Position numbers and translations under genes: made by a program. This document shows, one piece after another, positions 1 to 8,002 of a DNA stretch of 64,000 nucleotides (within the stretch, counting starts at the first letter, position 1; every line of letters begins with the position of its first letter). The stretch spans positions 3,596,001 to 3,660,000 of the forward strand of contig NZ_CP100000.1 in NCBI RefSeq assembly GCF_024138165.1. Reading direction: 5' to 3'. The notes beneath the pieces were generated by a model, which saw only the letters and a program-made list of their open reading frames with translations, ran no database searches and was not told the origin of the DNA. Source of the DNA: Halorussus vallis (GTDB lineage Archaea > Halobacteriota > Halobacteria > Halobacteriales > Haladaptataceae).

Positions 1-465
1 GTGCTCGCCGACGCGCAAAATCTCTACCACACCGCCCAGAGCGTCTACAGCCGCAACATCGACTACTCCGCCCTCCTGGAGAAGTCGGTCCAGGACCGCG
101 AGGTGACCCGGGCCATCGCGTACGTCATCCAGGCCGACAGCCCCGACGAGGAGCGGTTCTTCGAGGCGCTGGCCGACATCGGCTTCGAGACGAAGATAAA
201 GGAACTCAAGACGTTCGGCGACGGGTCGAAGAAGGCCGACTGGGACGTCGGCATGAGCCTCGACGCGGTGACGCTGGCCAACCACGTCGACACCGTCGTC
301 CTCTGTACGGGCGACGGGGATTTCTCACGGCTCTGCTCGCACCTCCGCCACGAGGGCGTCCGGACCGAGGTCGTCAGCTTTGAGGAGTCAACCTCCGAGG
401 AACTCATCGAGGCGGCCGACGCTTTCGTCGATATGTCCGAGCGCCCGGAGACGTTTCTGCTGTAG
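1..465 (+). CDS. NYN-domain (LabA/DUF88-type) protein, 5' end cut by the window
   Basis: The visible 154 residues match the NYN (PIN-like) nuclease fold: an acidic residue in the opening strand (Asp4 of the motif DAQNLYH), a second acidic cluster around Asp80/Asp82 and a third at Asp105/Asp107 in CTGDGDF. These are the metal-binding positions of the family, whose members are predicted RNases. The frame is open from base 1, and NYN proteins normally have several residues before the first strand, so the true start lies outside the window and the GTG at base 1 is probably internal. The C-terminus is complete (TAG at 463-465). RNA substrate unknown. Confidence 0.85.
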   Translation: MLADAQNLYHTAQSVYSRNIDYSALLEKSVQDREVTRAIAYVIQADSPDEERFFEALADIGFETKIKELKTFGDGSKKADWDVGMSLDAVTLANHVDTVVLCTGDGDFSRLCSHLRHEGVRTEVVSFEESTSEELIEAADAFVDMSERPETFLL

Positions 466-503
466 CGCGAACGACCGCGACGGGACGAAAACGAGAGCCG
501 GTT

Positions 504-674
504 TCAGACCGGACGGCCTTCTTCGCCGTCGATGCCGATGAGCAGTGCGCCGGCCGCGAGGCCGAGCACCGCGACGGCCGAGATGATGTTGGTGGTGAAC
601 GACTGCGTGCTGGCGACCGCGAAGATGAGCGCACCCGCGACGAGCAGCAGGGCGATGCCGAGCTTGGTTTTCAT
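504..674 (-). CDS. Small two-helix membrane protein
   Basis: A 56-residue protein starting MKTKLGIALLL with two hydrophobic segments (about residues 5-20 and 27-46) separated by a polar turn and followed by an acidic tail. I chose the ATG at 672-674 rather than a start 15 codons upstream because the extra residues are basic and unlike a haloarchaeal protein. The gene converges with the NYN gene and diverges from the PUA gene. No family recognised; function unknown. Confidence 0.6.
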   Translation of the reverse strand: MKTKLGIALLLVAGALIFAVASTQSFTTNIISAVAVLGLAAGALLIGIDGEEGRPV

Positions 675-843
675 GGTATACCGGTACGTAGCGCCTCGAC
701 GAACATAAATCGCACTCAAACCGCCGCCGGAACTTTACGATAAATCGTTATACAATTACGGGTCAGGGGGACGATTGTTACCTAATAGCACGCGGTGGGG
801 CGAGGACGAAGGCTTTTCGCCGGGCGGCCCCAATCGCCGGAAA

Positions 844-1329
844 ATGAGCGACAGCGACACGCGAGACGGGGATCTCCCGGCGCTCCGGACGACCGCCGAC
901 TACCAGTTCGGCGCGGGCGTCGGGGCGGCGCTGTTCCCCGAGGGTGAACCGGTCGAAATCAAGCGGTCGTCTTCGGGACGACCCCAGCAGGTCGTCGCCG
1001 AGGAGGGTCGGCTGGTCACCTACGCCACCGATGGCCGGTTCACCCTCGGACTGGCCGGCGGCCGGCGCATCGTTGCCGCACTCGACGCGCCGGCGGGCCG
1101 GGTCGTCGTCGGCGACGAGAGCGAACCGTTCGTCCGCGACGGCAAGAACGTCTTCGCGAAGTTCGTCGCCGCGGCCGGTCCCGAGATTCGACCGGGCGAC
1201 GAGGTGGCGGTCGTCCACGAGGACGGCCGACTGCTGGGGGTCGGCCGGGCGGAACTCTCCGCCGACGCGATGGCCGACTTCGACACCGGCATGGCCGTGA
1301 TGGTCCGGGAAGGCGCGGGCGAGGCGTAG
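844..1329 (+). CDS. PUA-domain protein
   Basis: A 161-residue protein whose C-terminal half (about residues 75-155) reads as a PUA fold: it has the run of strands containing GDEVAVVHEDGRLLGVGRA typical of the RNA-binding module found in pseudouridine synthases and archaeosine tRNA-guanine transglycosylase. The N-terminal half resembles the pre-PUA region of archaeosine enzymes, and no catalytic domain is present. It probably binds RNA as a stand-alone adaptor in tRNA or rRNA modification. This is inference from fold only. Start ATG 844 was chosen; the longer frame upstream has unlike composition. Confidence 0.75.
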   Translation: MSDSDTRDGDLPALRTTADYQFGAGVGAALFPEGEPVEIKRSSSGRPQQVVAEEGRLVTYATDGRFTLGLAGGRRIVAALDAPAGRVVVGDESEPFVRDGKNVFAKFVAAAGPEIRPGDEVAVVHEDGRLLGVGRAELSADAMADFDTGMAVMVREGAGEA

Positions 1330-1394
1330 CGCTGACGAGGCGTAGTGTCGCAAGTTAGCGCGGGTAGGTCGTGGGACGGGTGGCCCAGCGACGG

Positions 1395-1997
1395 TCACCC
1401 CGTGGCGGTCGTTGTTCCGACCGAGAAGTTCGCCTCCTCGACCGTGACGCCGGCGGCCAGCCAGCCGCTCCGCCGGACGGCTCCGAGTTGGTCGCGGTAG
1501 GTGGCGTTCCCGGCGACGAGGTAGGTGCCGGGCAGCGTTGCGGCCTCGACGCCGACGCGGAGTTCGAACACCCGGCGTTCGCCCGGTCGAAGCCGGGGCA
1601 CGAAGACCCCGACGCGACCGTCCCGGTTCACCCCCGACCCGAAGAACAGCGTCGCGTTGTCGACCGTGAGCCACAGTCCGACGTCGAAGGCGGTTCCGCT
1701 CCCGACGTTCGTCAGCGCGAACCGGTAGACGACCGTCTCGCCGGGCAGCAAGGTCCGGTTCGAAACCGCGGTGAACGCGAGGACGGGAACTCCCTGCGCG
1801 CCGGCGGTTCGTTCGCCCACGGTCGAGAACCCGTCGTCGACAATCGCCGTCGGGCCGAGCGGCGTCGCGGGACCGCCGCTCGGCCCACCGGGACGGATTC
1901 CAGTTCCTGTGTCCGCGTTGGCCGCCGCAGCGACGAACCCGCCGAATGACGCGACCAGCACGACGGCGACGACGCCGACGGTAGCGAGCGGGCGCAT
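1395..1997 (-). CDS. Secreted or surface beta-sandwich protein (CARDB-like)
   Basis: 200 residues. Residues 1-25 form a Sec-type signal peptide (short basic N-terminus, long Val/Ala stretch). The remainder looks like a single immunoglobulin-like beta-sandwich of the kind in archaeal surface proteins, with motifs such as LLPGETVVYRFALTNVGSG and LRPGERRVFELRV. No C-terminal membrane anchor is visible, so it is either released or held by a partner. A TATA-like TTTCTATT on the minus strand (2021-2028) lies about 27 nt before the start. It converges with the PUA gene. Confidence 0.65.
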   Translation of the reverse strand: MRPLATVGVVAVVLVASFGGFVAAAANADTGTGIRPGGPSGGPATPLGPTAIVDDGFSTVGERTAGAQGVPVLAFTAVSNRTLLPGETVVYRFALTNVGSGTAFDVGLWLTVDNATLFFGSGVNRDGRVGVFVPRLRPGERRVFELRVGVEAATLPGTYLVAGNATYRDQLGAVRRSGWLAAGVTVEEANFSVGTTTATG

Positions 1998-2104
1998 ACC
2001 ACCCTTCCTAGCGGGCGAGGAATAGAAAACTACCGCCGAACCGCGTCGTCGCGTCGGTCGCGGCGACGTACCGCCGCGACCGCTCGTGACGGTCGTTCGC
2101 CACG

Positions 2105-2112
2105 CTTATTTT
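2105..2112 (+). promoter_or_regulatory. TATA-like box of the NAC-trmI unit
   Basis: CTTATTTT ends 23 nt before ATG 2135, the spacing expected for a leaderless haloarchaeal transcript. It supports 2135 rather than the in-frame ATG 24 nt upstream as the start of the NAC gene. Confidence 0.5.
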
Positions 2113-2134
2113 GACTGACTCCGACGCTTCGAGT

Positions 2135-2551
2135 ATGTTCGGAGGAGGCGGCGGGGGTCTGAATCCCCGTAAGATGAAGCAGATGATGAAGCAGATGGGC
2201 ATCGACGTCGACGAACTCGACGCCGAGCGGGTCGTCATCACCAAGAGCGACGGCGAGGAACTCGTCTTCGATGACCCCGAGATCACCGTCATGGACGCCC
2301 GCGGCCAGCAGACCTACCAGGTCGTCGGCGACCCCACGTCCCGCAAGTCGACCGCGGACGAGGACGGCACCTTGGCCGTCGAAGACGGCGAGTCCGGCGA
2401 CGCCGAGGAGTCGGCCGGCGGCGCGGGCGACATCCCCGACTCGGACGTCGAGATCGTCGCGCAGCGAACCGGCGCGAGCGAGGACGATGCCCGCGAGGCC
2501 CTCGAAGCCGCGGACGGCGACCTCGCCGCGGCGGTCGAGCGCCTAGAGTGA
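2135..2551 (+). CDS. nac: Nascent polypeptide-associated complex protein (archaeal NAC-alpha)
   Basis: 138 residues. A Gly-rich opening ([22 protein letters not shown]) leads into the NAC beta-barrel (about 25-70). A low-complexity acidic linker follows, then a C-terminal UBA domain (about 100-138, [19 protein letters not shown]). Archaeal NAC is a homodimer at the ribosome exit tunnel that contacts emerging chains. Its stop codon overlaps the GTG start of the next gene (GTGA), so NAC and TrmI are translationally coupled. Confidence 0.93.
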   Translation: MFGGGGGGLNPRKMKQMMKQMGIDVDELDAERVVITKSDGEELVFDDPEITVMDARGQQTYQVVGDPTSRKSTADEDGTLAVEDGESGDAEESAGGAGDIPDSDVEIVAQRTGASEDDAREALEAADGDLAAAVERLE

Positions 2552-3288
2552 CGGTCCTGCTGGTCCACGGCGACCGGGAGTATCTGCGCGAACCGGGCGA
2601 GGAACTCCAGACCGACCTCGGCGTGCTGGAGGTCCCCGAGGACGTCTCGCACGGCGACACCCTGGAGACGCATCTGGGCGAACGGTTCGAGGTCCGACGC
2701 CTCCGCGGCCCGGACCTGTTCAACCACTTCGAGCGCACCGGCGCGCCGATGATGCCTCGCGACGTGGGCCTGGTCGTCGGCCACACCGGCGTCGGCGCGG
2801 GCGACCGAGTGCTCGACACCGGCACCGGGACCGGCGTGCTCGCGGCCTACCTCGGTCGGGTGGGCGCGAGCGTGACGACGTTCGAGCGCGACCCCGAGTT
2901 CGCCGACATCGCCCGCGAAAACATGGAACTGGCCGACGTGGCGGACCGCGTGGACGTGCGCACCGGCGACCTGACCGAGGAACTGGACGAGTCCGAGGGG
3001 ACCGACGAACTCGGCCGGTTCGACGTCCTGACCCTCGACACCGGCGACGCCGCCGAGGTTGTCGCGCGAGCGCCCGACCTGCTCGTGCCGGGCGGGTTCG
3101 TAGCCGTCTACTCGCCGTTCGTGGAGTCCTCGCGCGACGTCGTCGAGGCGGCCCGCGAGGCAGACCTTCAGAGCATCGAGACGCTCGAAACCATCCAGCG
3201 CCGGATGGACTTCGACGACCGCGGCTCTCGCCCGTCGACGGCGGGCGTGGGCCACACCGGCTACCTCACGTTCGCGCGCCGGCCCTGA
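2548..3288 (+). CDS. trmI: tRNA (adenine-N1)-methyltransferase TrmI
   Basis: 246 residues. A small N-terminal beta domain (1-60) is followed by a class I Rossmann methyltransferase. The SAM-binding loop is [16 protein letters not shown] near residue 91, and the conserved [10 protein letters not shown] precedes it as in archaeal TrmI, which methylates A57/A58 of tRNA from S-adenosylmethionine. The start is GTG 2548, overlapping the NAC stop by 4 nt. An imperfect inverted repeat follows at 3302-3342. Confidence 0.92.
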   Translation: MTVLLVHGDREYLREPGEELQTDLGVLEVPEDVSHGDTLETHLGERFEVRRLRGPDLFNHFERTGAPMMPRDVGLVVGHTGVGAGDRVLDTGTGTGVLAAYLGRVGASVTTFERDPEFADIARENMELADVADRVDVRTGDLTEELDESEGTDELGRFDVLTLDTGDAAEVVARAPDLLVPGGFVAVYSPFVESSRDVVEAAREADLQSIETLETIQRRMDFDDRGSRPSTAGVGHTGYLTFARRP

Positions 3289-3301
3289 CTCGCGACTCAC
3301 T

Positions 3302-3342
3302 CGACTCGCCCGGTTCGTTCGCCGGACGAATCGGGCGAGTCG
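3302..3342. terminator. Inverted repeat after trmI
   Basis: Arms at 3302-3318 and 3326-3342 pair over 17 bp with one mismatch, around a 7-nt spacer. It sits 14 nt after the TrmI stop, so a role in transcript termination or 3'-end stability is plausible. There is no T-run. Confidence 0.5.
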
Positions 3343-3444
3343 CGTACGTCACGCGCCGCCTGTTCTCTGCGCTACGGCCCGTAGGAGCCCCATAACAAAG
3401 CCCGGAAGCGCCGTCTCCCCGCGTAGGACGCACTGAGAGAACGC

Positions 3445-4278
3445 ATGACCGATACGAACCTCCGAGTCGGACTCATCGTGCGCGGGTCGGACGTCCCGGC
3501 GTGGCAGGCCCGCACTATCGAACGGATGCTGGCTCGAACGGACGCCGAAGTAACGCACGTCGTCGCCAACGCCGCGACGAACGAGCAGGGCCTCGACCAC
3601 TACCTCGACCGGGCGCGGGAGAACCCCCTCTGGACGCCGGTCGGGGCGCTCTATCGCCTCCGGGGACCGCCGGCCCACCGACGCGGTCGGTCGCTCGACT
3701 CCATCGCGGGGCTTGGCGACCCGGAGGTCGTCCGGGTCGAACCCGAACCCGCGCCGGACTTCGGCAACGTCCTCCCCGAGGAGGGCGTCGAGGCACTGGC
3801 GGAGACCGACGTGGCGGTCCGGTTCGCGTTCGGCATCCTCAAAGGAGACGCGCTCGACGCGCCCGAACACGGCGTACTGAGCTTCCACCACGGCGACCTC
3901 CGGGAGTACCGCGGCCAGCCCTCCGGGTTCTGGGAGTACCTCCACGGCGACCCGACGGCGGGCGTGACCCTCCAGCGAATCAACGAGACGCTCGACGGCG
4001 GGGAGATCGTCGCCTTCGAGTCGGTGGACATCGCCGACGCCGCGACGTGGACCGAGGTGCGCGACCGCCTGTTCGTGGCCTCCGACGACCTGCTCGTGAA
4101 GGGCATCGAGAACGTCGCCCACGGAATCGACCCGCTGTCGCCCGACGAACTCGGCGACCTCTACAGCCTCCCCGAGGGTACGGACGTGCTGAAGTACGTG
4201 TTCAAGGAGTGCGTCGGCCGGATGCGCAAGTACGCCTCCGAGATTCAGGTCGGGAAGGCGCCCAAAGCGGTCGAGTGA
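3445..4278 (+). CDS. Formyltransferase-family protein (Fmt/PurN fold)
   Basis: 277 residues. The C-terminal part carries the formyltransferase active-site neighbourhood LSFHHGDLREYRG (145-157), followed about 25 residues later by ETLDGGEIV. In PurN/Fmt the catalytic trio is Asn-x-His and a downstream Asp. Here His148 and Asp184 are kept, but the Asn position is Ser146. The N-terminal domain is Rossmann-like. Archaeal initiation does not use formyl-Met, so a metabolic or sugar-modifying transfer is more likely than initiator-tRNA formylation. Substrate unknown. Confidence 0.75.
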   Translation: MTDTNLRVGLIVRGSDVPAWQARTIERMLARTDAEVTHVVANAATNEQGLDHYLDRARENPLWTPVGALYRLRGPPAHRRGRSLDSIAGLGDPEVVRVEPEPAPDFGNVLPEEGVEALAETDVAVRFAFGILKGDALDAPEHGVLSFHHGDLREYRGQPSGFWEYLHGDPTAGVTLQRINETLDGGEIVAFESVDIADAATWTEVRDRLFVASDDLLVKGIENVAHGIDPLSPDELGDLYSLPEGTDVLKYVFKECVGRMRKYASEIQVGKAPKAVE

Positions 4279-4623
4279 GCCACGAATAGTTCGAACTTTC
4301 CTCGCGGCATCTCGTCCGGACGATTCGCAGAGACTTCGCCGGGGGTCTGCGGTCGGCGCGCGCTGGCGCGACCTCGTGTCGCGCCTTCATGTGCGAGGGA
4401 TGACTGAGTGCCCCGGAGGGGCGCGAAGGAATCGGCTGGGGAGGCGTGTGGCCGTGGCGGTGGCGGTTGCGGAAATCGCACTAGCAGTCGAAGATGCAAA
4501 TACGCCGAGACGCGTCGCGTCTCGGCGTATTTGCGTGTCCTTTTTTGGTCCAGCTTTTTTCGAGGAGCGGTGGCTGATTCGCCGAAGGCGAATCAGCGAC
4601 CCGACGAAGAAAAAAGGTGGGTT
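4279..4623. terminator. Intergenic region with two hairpins and T-runs between convergent genes
   Basis: Nothing here looks coding. An 18-bp perfect inverted repeat (4496-4513 / 4517-4534, 3-nt loop) is followed by T6 at 4541-4546 and again at 4555-4560: a strong terminator for the rightward formyltransferase gene. A second 11-bp hairpin (4573-4583 / 4587-4597) and an A-run at about 4609-4615 (a T-run on the minus strand) lie just after the TFS stop and would end the leftward transcript. Confidence 0.75.
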
Positions 4624-4938
4624 CTAGTTATCGTCCTCGCGCCACTTGTGGTGGCACTCGGTGCAGATGAAGAATCGCGTCTCGCTCTCGTCGGCCGAGC
4701 GAATCTGTTGCATGTACCACCGGGCGCGGTCGTTGCCGCACTCCGGGCAGTGGGCGTCGGTGGTGGGGAGCGGGCTGTTGTCCTCGTCGCCGGTTTCGAT
4801 GACCTCGCTGGCCTCCTGGTCCTCGGTGATGACGTACTCGGCGTCGGGGTCCTTGGGCGTCTTGTGGCCGCAACTGCCGCAAACCCAGAGTTCGTCCTCG
4901 GCCTTCATCATCGAACCGCACTCGTCACAGAACTCCAT
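4624..4938 (-). CDS. tfs: Transcript-cleavage factor TFS (archaeal TFIIS homologue)
   Basis: 104 residues, the usual TFS length. The N-terminal zinc ribbon uses Cys4, Cys7, Cys20 and Cys23; the C-terminal ribbon uses Cys64, Cys67, Cys92 and Cys95. The tip of the second ribbon holds the acidic pair Asp83-Glu84 (motif RSADESETRFF), which in TFS/TFIIS enters the polymerase funnel and promotes cleavage of backtracked RNA. It is thus likely to be an active TFS rather than one of the inhibitory paralogues that lose this pair. Confidence 0.95.
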   Translation of the reverse strand: MEFCDECGSMMKAEDELWVCGSCGHKTPKDPDAEYVITEDQEASEVIETGDEDNSPLPTTDAHCPECGNDRARWYMQQIRSADESETRFFICTECHHKWREDDN

Positions 4939-5002
4939 TCTTAACTCGGACGTAGCCGACGCGGCAAGTTAAGCGGTGTGTTTCCTGCCGCGACGCCGAC
5001 CG

Positions 5003-5260
5003 TTACCCTTCGCCCTCCGACTGGTACGGTTCGCCGACCGCCTCCCGCGGGAGCGTGTTGTTGATTTCGTCGCGGAGTTCCTCGAACGACTCGTACTCCT
5101 CGGCCGGCGTCTCCGAAATTAGCTCTCCCAGATTCTCCTCCCCGTCCGAGAACGTCAGCGTCACGTCGTCGAACTCGCGGGCCGCCTCCGCCCGGGACAC
5201 CGGGTAGGAGAGTTCGGTCAACACCGAGTCGATCCGGCTGAGTTTGACCTCTCGTGCCAT
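5003..5260 (-). CDS. DUF5789 family protein
   Basis: 85 residues starting MAREVKLSRIDSVL, ending in an acidic tail. It belongs to the small haloarchaeal DUF5789 family, in which a conserved helix pair follows the phrase YPVSRAEAAREFDDV. Members are cytoplasmic and of unknown function. A second family member is encoded at 60969-61262. Confidence 0.75.
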   Translation of the reverse strand: MAREVKLSRIDSVLTELSYPVSRAEAAREFDDVTLTFSDGEENLGELISETPAEEYESFEELRDEINNTLPREAVGEPYQSEGEG

Positions 5261-5322
5261 GGCACCGGACTACGCCGTGGTCCCCCTTAGGCGTTCCCGC
5301 CTCCCGGGAGTCGCAGCGTCGC

Positions 5323-5359
5323 TTCGACCGCGCGGTTTCGACCGCACGACTTCGACCGA
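5323..5359 (+). promoter_or_regulatory. Three 9-bp direct repeats at 14-bp spacing upstream of the FAD oxidoreductase
   Basis: TTCGACCGC occurs at 5323-5331 and 5337-5345, and TTCGACCGA at 5351-5359. The units begin exactly 14 bp apart and end just before a TATA-like CATTTTTG (about 5362-5369) that is some 27 nt before ATG 5395. The placement fits an activator or repressor binding array, but no regulator is identified. Confidence 0.4.
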
Positions 5360-5394
5360 CCCCATTTTTGTGCGCGGCGGCCGAATCCGGAGGT

Positions 5395-6687
5395 ATGAGT
5401 AGCGTGGTCGTCGCGGGCGCGGGGCCGGCCGGACTGGTCGCGGCCCGCCGTCTCGCCGACGCGGGCGCGGACGTGACGGTGTACGAGCGCCACCGCGACG
5501 TGGGCGGCAGGGTGCGGTCGCTCCGGCGCGACGGGTTCGTCTTCGACCGGGGGTTCCAGGTGTTCTTCACGGCCTATCCGGCGGCCCGACGGGAACTCGA
5601 CTACGGCGACCTCGACCTACGTGGGTTCGCGCCCGGCGCCGTCGTCGCCCGGCCGGGCCACCGCGCGGTGCTCGCGGACCCGCTCCGGGACTCCAGGGAC
5701 GCGGTCGAGACGCTGTTCAACCGTGACGTGACGCTCCGCGACAAACTCCGGGTGCTCCGACTCCGGCGCGCGCTCGCCGACAGGCCCGCGAGCGGCATCT
5801 TCGACGGCCCGGACGCCGCGACCCGCGAGTACCTCCGCGAGTACGGCTTCTCGGAGCAGTTCCTCCGGAACTTCGCCGAACCGTTCTACGGCGGCATCTC
5901 CCTCGACCGGAGCCTCTCGACCTCCCGGAAGGCGTTCGAGTTCACCTTCAAGATGCTCGCAACCGGCGACGTCGCCGTCCCGGCCCGCGGGATGGGGGCG
6001 ATAAGCGAACAGCTCGCAGACCGCGCCCGTGACGCCGGCGCGGAGATAGTCACCGGGGAGACCGTCACCGACATCGATTCGGAGGTCGGGTCGGGACGCG
6101 ACTTCGGCAGCGGGGAACTCACCGTCGAACTCGGCCGCGAGTCGACCGACGCCGACGCGGCCGTCGTCGCCACCGACCCCAAAGAGGCCCGCGACCTGAC
6201 CGGCGTCGAGACGATTCCGACCGAGGCCAACGGCTGTGTCACCCAGTACTACGCCTTCGAGGGTCCACAGTTGGACGCGGTCGACCGCCTCCTGCTGAAC
6301 GCCGGGGACGGCGACGGGCCGAACCACGTGGCCCAACTGTCGTCGGTCGCGCCGGAGTACGCGCCCGACGACCGCAACCTGCTGAGCGCGACGTTCCTCG
6401 GAACGTCCGAGGACGCCGAGGAGGAACTCGCGGCCCGCACCGCCAGCGCACTCGGCGCGTGGTACCCCGAGCGCCGCCTCGGCCTCGAAGTCGTCCACAC
6501 CGACCGAATCGAGTTCGCGCAGTTCGCCCAACCGCCGGGTGTCTACGACTGCCTACCGGGCGTGCGCGCGCCCGACGGTCCGGTCTACCTCGCGGGCGAA
6601 TACACTCGGGCGTCGTCGCTCGACGCCGCGATGGAGAGCGGTCGGACGGCGGCCCGCGCCGTCGCGTCGGACCTCGACCTCCGGTAG
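5395..6687 (+). CDS. NAD(P)/FAD-dependent amine-oxidase-type oxidoreductase
   Basis: 430 residues. It opens with the FAD-binding GAGPAGLVAARRLADAGADV and the following Glu, then GGRVRS, the second flavin signature of the protoporphyrinogen-oxidase / phytoene-desaturase superfamily. The C-terminus has the matching flavin-closing motif YLAGEYTRASSLDAAMESG. It is most like the desaturase-type enzymes often annotated as carotenoid or protoporphyrinogen related, but the substrate cannot be told from sequence. It is cytosolic or membrane-associated and single-copy here. Start ATG 5395 fits the TATA-like box 30 nt upstream. Confidence 0.85.
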   Translation: MSSVVVAGAGPAGLVAARRLADAGADVTVYERHRDVGGRVRSLRRDGFVFDRGFQVFFTAYPAARRELDYGDLDLRGFAPGAVVARPGHRAVLADPLRDSRDAVETLFNRDVTLRDKLRVLRLRRALADRPASGIFDGPDAATREYLREYGFSEQFLRNFAEPFYGGISLDRSLSTSRKAFEFTFKMLATGDVAVPARGMGAISEQLADRARDAGAEIVTGETVTDIDSEVGSGRDFGSGELTVELGRESTDADAAVVATDPKEARDLTGVETIPTEANGCVTQYYAFEGPQLDAVDRLLLNAGDGDGPNHVAQLSSVAPEYAPDDRNLLSATFLGTSEDAEEELAARTASALGAWYPERRLGLEVVHTDRIEFAQFAQPPGVYDCLPGVRAPDGPVYLAGEYTRASSLDAAMESGRTAARAVASDLDLR

Positions 6688-6700
6688 CGTCGGTCCCGAT

Positions 6701-7396
6701 TCACAGCAATCGCCGGAACTCCCCGAGCGGCGGGAACTCGAGCGTCTCGCCCGCGTCCTCGTCGCGGACCACCGGCTGGAGCGCGTCGGCGTCGGTCACC
6801 AGCGGCGACTGGAAGTCGCGGGTCCCCATCCCGTTGACGACCGTGCCCGGCGCGATGCGGTTGAACGCCGGAAGCATCAGCACGTCGGCCCCGCGGTAGG
6901 TCCGGGGGCCGTACAGCAGGCAGGGCCGGCGCACGCCTTCGATTTCGATGGTCGGGTGGTCGTGGCCGACGACGTACCGGTCCGCGGTCGCCTCGGGGTG
7001 GGCGTCGCCGTGGTGGACGACGGTGTCGCCGAACCGGTGTTCGTCGGCGGCGTCGACCCCGGCCGCGTCGAGCACCGAGTCGAGCATCGAGTCGTGGTTC
7101 CCCCGGACGACGACCAGTTCGGCCCCCGCGTCGGCGACCGTCTCGGCGAGCGCCGAGACGGTCGCCTCGGTCCCCTCGGGCACCCGGTCGAAGGCGTGGA
7201 GCACGTCGCCCGCGACGACGAGTTCGCGCGGGGAGAACTCCGAGAGCAGCGCCGCGAGGCGGTCGGTCAGGTCGGCGCGCTCGCCCAGCGGGAGTTCGAC
7301 CGCCGAGGTGGCGTCCCGGCCGACGTGGACGTCGGCGACGACGAGGACGTCGTCGCCGGGCAGGTAGACGGCCCGGTCGCGCAACTGCGCGTTCAT
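6701..7396 (-). CDS. Calcineurin-like metallophosphoesterase
   Basis: 231 residues with the full dimetal set: Asp22 and His24 (ADVHVG), Asp64 (VAGDVLHAF), Asn100-His101-Asp102 (RGNHDS), then HHGDAH and GHDHP. Archaeal members near nucleic-acid genes act as small phosphodiesterases; the substrate here is unknown. The ATG overlaps the stop of the PIN gene (ATGA), so the two are translated as a pair. A 16-bp perfect inverted repeat (7133-7148 / 7151-7166) lies inside the coding sequence over residues 77-88. Confidence 0.88.
   Translation of the reverse strand: MNAQLRDRAVYLPGDDVLVVADVHVGRDATSAVELPLGERADLTDRLAALLSEFSPRELVVAGDVLHAFDRVPEGTEATVSALAETVADAGAELVVVRGNHDSMLDSVLDAAGVDAADEHRFGDTVVHHGDAHPEATADRYVVGHDHPTIEIEGVRRPCLLYGPRTYRGADVLMLPAFNRIAPGTVVNGMGTRDFQSPLVTDADALQPVVRDEDAGETLEFPPLGEFRRLL
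7133..7166. repeat. 34-bp palindrome inside the phosphoesterase gene
   Basis: Perfect 16-bp arms (7133-7148 / 7151-7166) with a 2-nt centre. The region encodes a helix (EATVSALAETVA). It belongs to the set of sequence-unrelated long palindromes seen through this window. Confidence 0.8.
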
Positions 7397-7920
7397 CGGG
7401 TGTCGTCTGGGTCCGGTCGGCCTTCCGGGTTGCGGTCCCGGTTCGACTCCCCTGGTTCGTCGGCACTCCCGCCCGCCCCACCGGGCGCGTCGGCGGCCCG
7501 GTGGGCCGCCGACCGCGCGAACCGCTCCAAGAACGCCTCACGCGGCGCGACCTCGATTCCGAGGACGCCGTCGACCTCGCGGAGGTGGGCGTCGTCGCTC
7601 ACCGCGAGGTCGGCCGCGCCGGCCAGCGCGGCCTCCAGCACCGCGTCGTCATCGGGGTCGGCGGCGACGTCGAGGTCGACGACCGGTTCGACAATTCGGG
7701 CGAATCGGGCCACGCGCTCGACCGCCGCTTCTCGCCGGCCGGCGGGAAGCGGCAGGCGGTCGTAGTCGAGGACGGCCGCGAACTCCCGGAGGAGCGCGGG
7801 CGAGACGACGAGTTCGACCGCCCCGTCCTCGGCCAGCGCGAAACAGCGCTCGCGCTCGTCGGGGAACGCGAGTTCGGCGACGAGGACGTTCGTGTCGAAG
7901 ACGACGATCGGTCGGGCCAC
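7393..7920 (-). CDS. PIN-domain protein
   Basis: 175 residues. The PIN nuclease acidic residues are visible: Asp9 (VVFDTNVLVAEL), Glu46, Asp91/Asp92 (DPDDDAVLEAA) and Asp109/Asp110 (VSDDAHL). This matches the COG1569-type 'putative toxin-antitoxin PIN' family. A disordered acidic tail of about 40 residues follows the domain. No antitoxin gene is next to it; instead it is coupled to the metallophosphoesterase by a 4-nt overlap, which suggests RNA processing rather than a classical toxin role. Confidence 0.85.
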   Translation of the reverse strand: MARPIVVFDTNVLVAELAFPDERERCFALAEDGAVELVVSPALLREFAAVLDYDRLPLPAGRREAAVERVARFARIVEPVVDLDVAADPDDDAVLEAALAGAADLAVSDDAHLREVDGVLGIEVAPREAFLERFARSAAHRAADAPGGAGGSADEPGESNRDRNPEGRPDPDDTR

Positions 7921-8002
7921 GCCCGACGTTGGTCGCCGCCGGCCGAAAGCGTTTGCGACCGCCGACCGCGCCGGTTACGCGGCGGCGCGGTTCGGCCGTC
8001 TC

